A stretch of DNA of 10,448 nucleotides from DAOTZR01 sp034432595 (GTDB taxonomy: Bacteria > Chloroflexota > Anaerolineae > B4-G1 > SLSP01). The notes below the pieces were generated by a model. It was given only the letters and a program-made list of their open reading frames with translations, had not been told where the DNA came from and searched no databases. This document shows positions 6,555 through 10,448 of the stretch, in pieces (the stretch's first letter is position 1; every line of letters starts with the position of its first letter). Location: positions 1 through 10,448 of the forward strand of contig DAOUBT010000061.1 of the NCBI GenBank assembly GCA_034432595.1, given 5' to 3'. The position numbers and the translations under genes are program-made.

Positions 6555-7775
6555 ATGAAATTCTTGTTTTTTAGTTTGTGGTATCATCCAGAACCCGTAT
6601 TTAAACCTCATAGTTTGGCCCGGAAATTACTGGAACGTGGACACGAAGTAACTGTTGTAACTGGATTCCCAAACTACCCTGTTGGTCAGATTTATCCTGG
6701 TTATTCATTAAAGCCGTGGAGCATAGAAACCAAAGATGGTGTTAGGATAGTTCGAATATTTCATTTTGTTGATCGAAGCCGTTCAGTTTTTAGTCGGATA
6801 TTTTCATATCTATCGTATGCTCTCTTGGCTGCTTTAGCCGGAATAATTCTGTCAATCTCATTTCGTCCAGACATAGTATGGACATATCAAATTGGACTGC
6901 CGGCAGTTTTATTCAACATTTTTTATCGAATTCCATTTGTTCATGAAGTTCAAGATTTGTGGCCAGAATGGTCCTTTTCTACGATGCAAGGGATGAAAAA
7001 ATGGCTTTATCATGTTTTGGAAGTTCAAGAAAAATATATATATTTACGAGCTAAATGCATTGTTACCATTACTGATAGCTTTAAAGAAAGATTAGTTTAC
7101 AAAGGTTGCGATGGGAAGAAAATATGGGTAATACCCAATTGGGCTGATGATGATAAGTTTTATCCTAAAAATCCGGATTTAGATTTAGCAGATAGGGAAG
7201 GATTTCGGAAAAGGTTTTGCGTCATGTACGTTGGAAATATAGGTACAGCTCAAAACTTAGAAACTGTTGTACAAGCAGCTCACCTTTTAAGAAATGAATC
7301 TGAAATTGAGTTTGTTATTATCGGTGATGGTGTAGAGAGAGAAAAATTGCAACAAAAAGTTGAACAATTGGGATTAACCAATTTCAGTTTTTTAGGACCA
7401 CGTCCACAAGAACAAGCTGCTGATTATCTTGCTCTTGCTGACGTTGTGCTAATTCATCTTGAAAAATCACCTATTTATGAAATTACTGTACCTTCTAAAA
7501 CTTATTCCTACCTTGCTGTAGGCAAGCCTATTTTAGCTGCGGTTTCAGGTGAAACTGCTCGGTTGCTTGAAGGCATTGGTGCGGGGATTGTATGTGATCC
7601 CGGGGATCCTCAGATTTTAGCCCAAGCTGTACTAAGGTTTTTTAGACTCTCTGAAGAGGAAAGAACTAAAATGGGGAAAAGAGGACGAGAAGCTTTTATT
7701 AAAAATTATGCATCAAACGTTTTATTGGGTAAATACGAAGAATTGTTTAAACAGGCGCTGATCAACAACTCATAA
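6555..7775 (+). CDS. WbuB-like glycosyltransferase (GT4), probable L-FucNAc transferase
   Basis: A 406-residue GT-B enzyme of the WbuB/WcaI-like GT4 group. It opens FLFFSLWYHPEPVFKPHSLARKLLERGHEVTVVT, lineage features being HPE, then GFPNYPVGQIYPGY, and has the group's DLWPE motif (134-138). Hydrophobic stretches near 80-115 suggest membrane contact. The second half has MYVGNIGTAQNLE, IIGDGVEREKL and VPSKTYSYLAVGKP (312-325). At 318 a Ser stands where many GT4 enzymes have the second Glu of the E-x7-E motif; to my recollection Q, A or S here is common in this subgroup, so activity is not excluded. In E. coli O26-like clusters wbuB follows fnlABC and its product transfers FucNAc; the same order here supports that donor. 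It begins 3 bp after capG with GAGG at 6541-6544. It is markedly AT-rich (about 32-35% GC sampled). Confidence 0.85.
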   Translation: MKFLFFSLWYHPEPVFKPHSLARKLLERGHEVTVVTGFPNYPVGQIYPGYSLKPWSIETKDGVRIVRIFHFVDRSRSVFSRIFSYLSYALLAALAGIILSISFRPDIVWTYQIGLPAVLFNIFYRIPFVHEVQDLWPEWSFSTMQGMKKWLYHVLEVQEKYIYLRAKCIVTITDSFKERLVYKGCDGKKIWVIPNWADDDKFYPKNPDLDLADREGFRKRFCVMYVGNIGTAQNLETVVQAAHLLRNESEIEFVIIGDGVEREKLQQKVEQLGLTNFSFLGPRPQEQAADYLALADVVLIHLEKSPIYEITVPSKTYSYLAVGKPILAAVSGETARLLEGIGAGIVCDPGDPQILAQAVLRFFRLSEEERTKMGKRGREAFIKNYASNVLLGKYEELFKQALINNS

Positions 7776-7804
7776 CTTGCATCCTCAGAAAGCGGATAAT
7801 TTTT

Positions 7805-8437
7805 ATGGCTTCTTTACGATTAATGGTTAGAGGAGATGTGAAAGCTGTAGCTTCCATCCACGCGGAGGCTTTTCCGAATTTTCTCATGACTCTTTTAGGC
7901 GATGAGTTTTTAAGAGAGTATTATGGCCTTGTCGTATCTTTTAAAAAGAGAATAGCCTTTGTAGCCCAAGACGGTGAGGATGTTATAGGCTTTGTCGTGG
8001 GATATGTAGACCCCCATGATTTTTATCGCGAATTGTCGCGGCATAAAGTTTCTCTTGCTCTCAGGGCTGTTTCGGGAATTTTCCCTCGACCTGCACAATG
8101 GGGTAGATTAATTCAAGCGTTAAAAAGTTATCGTGGAACACGGGGGGTTTTTCAGAACGTTCAATCATGGGTCAAAAGTGCGACTGTAGTTGAATTGGCT
8201 TCTATAGCAGTATTACCAAAGTATAAAGGGCAAGGGGTTGGCAAAGATTTAGTACAGGCTTTTTGTGAAAAAGCCTTTCAGGAACAAGCTGCGGTGATTT
8301 ATCTGACCACTGATGCTGAAAATAATGAGGCAGTTAATCGTTTTTATCAGAAAATAGGATTCAATTTGTTTCAGCAAGTGGAAAAAGTCCCCGGACGCAA
8401 GATGAATGTTTATATTCGCTTCGCCGAAAGCAAGTGA
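7805..8437 (+). CDS. GNAT-family N-acetyltransferase
   Basis: A 210-residue acetyl-CoA-dependent acetyltransferase. The N-terminal strand-helix reads LRLMVRGDVKAVASIHAEAFP, a typical GNAT start. The acetyl-CoA loop is VLPKYKGQGVGKDLV (about 136-150), with Lys where the R/Q of the R/Q-x-x-G-x-G signature usually lies, and it is followed by LTTDAENNEAVNRFYQKIGF, the common C-terminal signature. A central insert at about 68-120 (HDFYRELSRHKVS to GVFQNVQSW) lengthens the protein. ATG 7805 has only a weak ribosome-binding site after a 29-bp gap, but the first strand fits this start. It directly precedes the sugar aminotransferase gene, so N-acetylation of a 4-amino sugar nucleotide is the simplest proposal, as PseH (also GNAT) does after PseC. 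This substrate is inferred, and the GNAT fold alone does not fix it. Confidence 0.85.
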   Translation: MASLRLMVRGDVKAVASIHAEAFPNFLMTLLGDEFLREYYGLVVSFKKRIAFVAQDGEDVIGFVVGYVDPHDFYRELSRHKVSLALRAVSGIFPRPAQWGRLIQALKSYRGTRGVFQNVQSWVKSATVVELASIAVLPKYKGQGVGKDLVQAFCEKAFQEQAAVIYLTTDAENNEAVNRFYQKIGFNLFQQVEKVPGRKMNVYIRFAESK

Positions 8438-8460
8438 TGGAGCATAGAAAGGAGCAGGCT

Positions 8461-9636
8461 ATGGTCAGGAAAACTTTTCTCCCCTATTCTCCCCCTCTCA
8501 TTGGTGAAGAAGAAATTACTGAGGTGGTAGATACATTACATTCGGATTGGATCACGACCGGTCCCAAAGTGAAACGTTTTGAGGCAGAGTTTGCGGAGTT
8601 CATCGGAGCGCAAGCTGCTTTGGCTGTCAGTTCTGCGACGGATGCTATGCAGGTAGCTCTGGCGGCCTTGGGTATTGGCCCTGGCGACGAAGTGATTACT
8701 ACTCCCATGACCTTCTGCTCTACGCTGCATGTCATCGAACACGTGGGGGCACGTCCTGTTCTGGTAGATGTAGAGCCAGATACTCTGACCCTGGATCCAG
8801 CAAAGGTGGCTGAGGCCATCACTTCCCGTACCCGTGCGATCATGCCCGTTCATCTCTATGGACATCCATGCGATATGGATCCCCTAATCGAGTTGGCGCG
8901 CAAACATCAACTTGCTATCGTCGAGGACGCGGCCCATGCGCTTCCCACCCGCTATCATGGTCGTTTGATCGGGTCCAACCTGGGTTCAGATCCCCTGGTG
9001 GTTACGTGTTTCTCTTTTTACGCCACCAAAAACCTGACCACTGCGGAGGGTGGGATGGTGACAGGGCCCGCTGAGTTCATAGATAAAGCTCGCATGTGGA
9101 GTTCGCACGGGATGAGCCGTGATGCCTGGAAACGCTATAGCGCTTCTGGATCATGGTATTATGAAGTGCTTTTCCCTGGTTTTAAGTGCAATATGACAGA
9201 TATTCAGGCTGCGCTGGGTTTGCATCAATTGAGAAAGTTACCGCAATTTCAGGAGCGCCGGCGCGCGATTGTCAAGCGTTACCATGAGGCTTTTGCGAAA
9301 GTGCCTGAGCTTCAAATTCCCACAGAACGTCCTGGCGCGGAATCTGCATGGCATATCTATGCTCTACGCTTAAACCTGGATCGCTTGCGTATTGATCGCG
9401 CACGGTTTATCCAGGAACTTACCGCACGGAATATTGGCACCAGTGTACACTTTATTCCCAATCATATTCAACCGTATTATCGCGATAAATACGGTTATCA
9501 ATCCATGGATTTTCCTGTCGCCTATCAGGAGTACGCGCGGCTTATTTCTTTACCGTTGAACCTTCGTATGAGCGATCAGGATGTTGAAGATGTGATTGAA
9601 GCTGTGCTTGATGTCGTGAATACTTATCGGATATGA
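8461..9636 (+). CDS. DegT/DnrJ/EryC1/StrS-family sugar aminotransferase
   Basis: A PLP-dependent enzyme of 391 residues that moves an amino group, usually from glutamate, to a keto sugar nucleotide, most often at C4 (ArnB, PseC, PglE, WecE relatives). It starts FLPYSPPLIGEEE and SDWITTGPKVKRFE, has SSATDAMQVAL and GPGDEVITTPMTF, the PLP-contacting VEDAAHALPTRY, and FSFYATKNLTTAEGG with K190 as the Schiff-base lysine. The C-terminal part holds GFKCNMTDIQAALGLHQL and the substrate loop NHIQPYYRDKYGY. An upstream GTG (8434) and ATG (8437) open the same frame and overlap the GNAT stop, but AAAGGAG (8448-8454) serves ATG 8461. The next gene overlaps by 4 bp. The specific product is not readable; a 4-amino-4,6-dideoxy-HexNAc is inferred from the adjacent GNAT and PglC-like genes. 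ArnB-like features do not prove an arabinose substrate. Confidence 0.92.
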   Translation: MVRKTFLPYSPPLIGEEEITEVVDTLHSDWITTGPKVKRFEAEFAEFIGAQAALAVSSATDAMQVALAALGIGPGDEVITTPMTFCSTLHVIEHVGARPVLVDVEPDTLTLDPAKVAEAITSRTRAIMPVHLYGHPCDMDPLIELARKHQLAIVEDAAHALPTRYHGRLIGSNLGSDPLVVTCFSFYATKNLTTAEGGMVTGPAEFIDKARMWSSHGMSRDAWKRYSASGSWYYEVLFPGFKCNMTDIQAALGLHQLRKLPQFQERRRAIVKRYHEAFAKVPELQIPTERPGAESAWHIYALRLNLDRLRIDRARFIQELTARNIGTSVHFIPNHIQPYYRDKYGYQSMDFPVAYQEYARLISLPLNLRMSDQDVEDVIEAVLDVVNTYRI

Positions 9637-10235
9637 AGTGGCAAAAGCGCGTTTTCGATTTGTTTTGGACAATTCCAGGGCTCGTTGTGCTATCACCCTT
9701 ATTTGGGGTGATAGCTCTCTGGATTAAACTGGACGATGGGGGGCCGGTGTTCTTTCGCCAGGAACGCGTAGGGCAAAATGGTCAGCTTTTCCGTATCTGG
9801 AAATTCCGCACCATGGTGGTGGATGCTGAGAAACGCGGGCGCCCTCTGACGGTAGGACGCGACCCCCGTATTACCCGAGCGGGTTATAGGTTGCGGCGTT
9901 ATAAACTGGATGAATTACCGCAGTTGTTGAATGTGTTGCGTGGTGAGATGAGCCTGGTAGGACCGCGCCCTGAAGTGCCACGTTATGTAGCCCTTTACAC
10001 TCCTGAACAGAGGCGGGTTCTGGATTTGATGCCGGGTATTACTGATCCGGCTTCCATTCGTTACCGCCATGAAAATGAGCTCCTCTCTCAGGCTGAAGAC
10101 CCTGAAAAAGTTTACGTTGAAGAGATTATGCCGGAGAAAATCCGCATCAATCTGGATTATGCCCAACGCGCCACAATTTGGAGTGATTTTTGGGTCATTT
10201 TGCAAACCCTGGGATTTGTTCCTGTTCGGGATTAA
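9633..10235 (+). CDS. Monotopic phosphoglycosyl transferase, PglC/WcaJ-type sugar transferase
   Basis: A 200-residue small monotopic PGT, about the size of PglC and lacking the extra N-terminal membrane region of WbaP. Such enzymes start glycan assembly by moving a sugar-1-phosphate from a UDP-sugar to undecaprenyl phosphate at the inner membrane face. Visible features are KRVFDL followed by a hydrophobic re-entrant helix with a central S-P (21-22), GPVFFRQERVG, FRIWKFRTM, the catalytic Asp-Glu pair D93-E94 in KLDELPQLLN, and SLVGPRPEVPR (P-R-P at 111-113), then PGITDPASIRYR. The ATG overlaps the aminotransferase stop in ATGA (9633-9636), so the two are translationally coupled. Coupling and enzyme family suggest the first sugar is the acetamido sugar made by the neighbouring aminotransferase and GNAT, like di-N-acetylbacillosamine for PglC; FucNAc-1-P or GlcNAc-1-P transfer cannot be excluded. 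It is the last gene before the terminator. Confidence 0.92.
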   Translation: MKWQKRVFDLFWTIPGLVVLSPLFGVIALWIKLDDGGPVFFRQERVGQNGQLFRIWKFRTMVVDAEKRGRPLTVGRDPRITRAGYRLRRYKLDELPQLLNVLRGEMSLVGPRPEVPRYVALYTPEQRRVLDLMPGITDPASIRYRHENELLSQAEDPEKVYVEEIMPEKIRINLDYAQRATIWSDFWVILQTLGFVPVRD

Positions 10236-10254
10236 CGGAAGTTTTGTGAGAGTG

Positions 10255-10284
10255 AAAAAAGGAGCGGTTCAAACGCTCCTTTTT
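10255..10284 (+). terminator. Intrinsic (Rho-independent) terminator
   Basis: GGAGCG (10261-10266) pairs with CGCTCC (10274-10279) around a 7-nt loop and is followed by five T (10280-10284). The A run at 10255-10260 extends the stem by A-T pairs and gives the opposite strand a T tract too, so it may also stop transcripts coming from the right. It lies 19 bp after the stop of the last glycan gene and marks the operon's end. Confidence 0.92.
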
Positions 10285-10336
10285 ATGTTTGTGTTGTCTG
10301 AACTGCGTAGCTCCCCCTCACATCACCAATAGATAA
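10285..10336. other. Spacer after the terminator, nothing recognised
   Basis: About 50 bp between the terminator and the 21-bp tandem repeat. I see no gene, promoter or RNA element in it. Confidence 0.5.
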
Positions 10337-10378
10337 CCCACATTCCGCACCTTAAAACCCACATTCCGCACCTTAAAA
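10337..10378. repeat. Perfect tandem duplication of a 21-bp unit
   Basis: Two identical 21-bp copies, 10337-10357 and 10358-10378, each begin CCCACATTCCGC and end CTTAAAA; the two bases before the first copy (AA) continue the same phase. On the minus strand each unit reads TTTTAAGG then TGCGGAATGTGGG. The second copy touches the stop codon of a leftward open frame. This could be a doubled end of an insertion sequence, or a simple tandem duplication. Confidence 0.8.
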
Positions 10379-10448
10379 TCTTAGAACATAGCAATTTTCC
10401 ACCGGAGGTCCGAGCAGCCTGAGTATATTCCGGTGTTCCTGTTTCAGG
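10373..10448 (-). CDS. C-terminal end of a leftward gene, possibly a transposase (partial)
   Basis: On the minus strand an open frame enters from the right edge and ends at TAA (10375-10373), giving 24 residues including EHRNILRLLGPPVENCY. The 'ILxLLGPP' type of ending recalls C-termini of some IS transposases, but this is recollection from a very short piece. The stop falls within the 21-bp tandem repeat, as expected if the repeat is the element's terminal sequence. Another minus frame is also open here (it would translate the repeat as LRCGMWV twice), so the reading frame choice is not secure. Confidence 0.3.
   Translation of the reverse strand, partial: LKQEHRNILRLLGPPVENCYVLRF

Noticed and set aside
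8434..8460. GTG/ATG start adding nine residues to the aminotransferase
   Set aside because: The extension contains the Shine-Dalgarno sequence AAAGGAG itself, which points to ATG 8461.
8484..8865. Two overlapping minus-strand open frames opposite the aminotransferase gene
   Set aside because: They lie opposite a well-conserved PLP enzyme and their translations show no domain or sensible composition.
10069..10332. An 87-codon + frame running from the PGT gene through the terminator
   Set aside because: It is in another frame of the PGT gene and reads across the terminator hairpin; there is no start signal.

Overview
This window is a polysaccharide (surface glycan) biosynthesis cluster of ten genes, all on the + strand and closely packed. 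It lies between two short stretches that look like the ends of transposase genes. From left to right: the tail of a probable transposase (to 79); an O-antigen ligase/polymerase-type membrane protein (103-1353); a GT4 glycosyltransferase (1438-2613); a left-handed beta-helix acyltransferase (2618-3175); a CapE-CapF-CapG set for UDP-N-acetyl-L-fucosamine (UDP-L-FucNAc; 3221-6551); a WbuB-like glycosyltransferase (6555-7775); a GNAT acetyltransferase (7805-8437); a DegT-family PLP sugar aminotransferase (8461-9636); a PglC-type phosphoglycosyl transferase (9633-10235); a strong intrinsic terminator (10255-10284); and then a 21-bp tandem duplication and a leftward open frame running off the right edge.

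How the genes may work together (inference from families and order): the PglC-like enzyme would put the first sugar-1-phosphate on undecaprenyl phosphate. The aminotransferase and GNAT may make that first sugar, a 4-acetamido-4,6-dideoxy sugar nucleotide. CapE, CapF and CapG convert UDP-GlcNAc to UDP-L-FucNAc. The WbuB-like enzyme and the other GT4 extend the chain, the beta-helix acyltransferase decorates it, and the Wzy/WaaL-type protein polymerises or transfers it. No Wzx flippase, ABC exporter or chain-length regulator lies in the window, so export must be encoded elsewhere.

Organism: a bacterium, with good Shine-Dalgarno sites before most genes. Base composition is a mosaic: sampled stretches of genes 1 and 7 are about 30-35% GC, parts of the aminotransferase and PGT genes about 60%, and the middle of the epimerase gene about 62%. 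This fits a cassette assembled by horizontal transfer. The flanking transposase tails recall elements I associate with Chloroflexota and similar thermophile-rich lineages, but the sequence does not fix the taxon.

The most interesting points are a 9-G homopolymer inside the polymerase/ligase gene with further long G/C tracts in the next two genes (possible slippage switching), an insertion-sequence-like end touching the first gene's start with a possible outward promoter, an abrupt GC change inside the epimerase gene, and an aminotransferase/acetyltransferase/PGT set lacking its own 4,6-dehydratase. I found no clearly new class of biological system; this is a recognisable glycan locus with unusual sub-structure.
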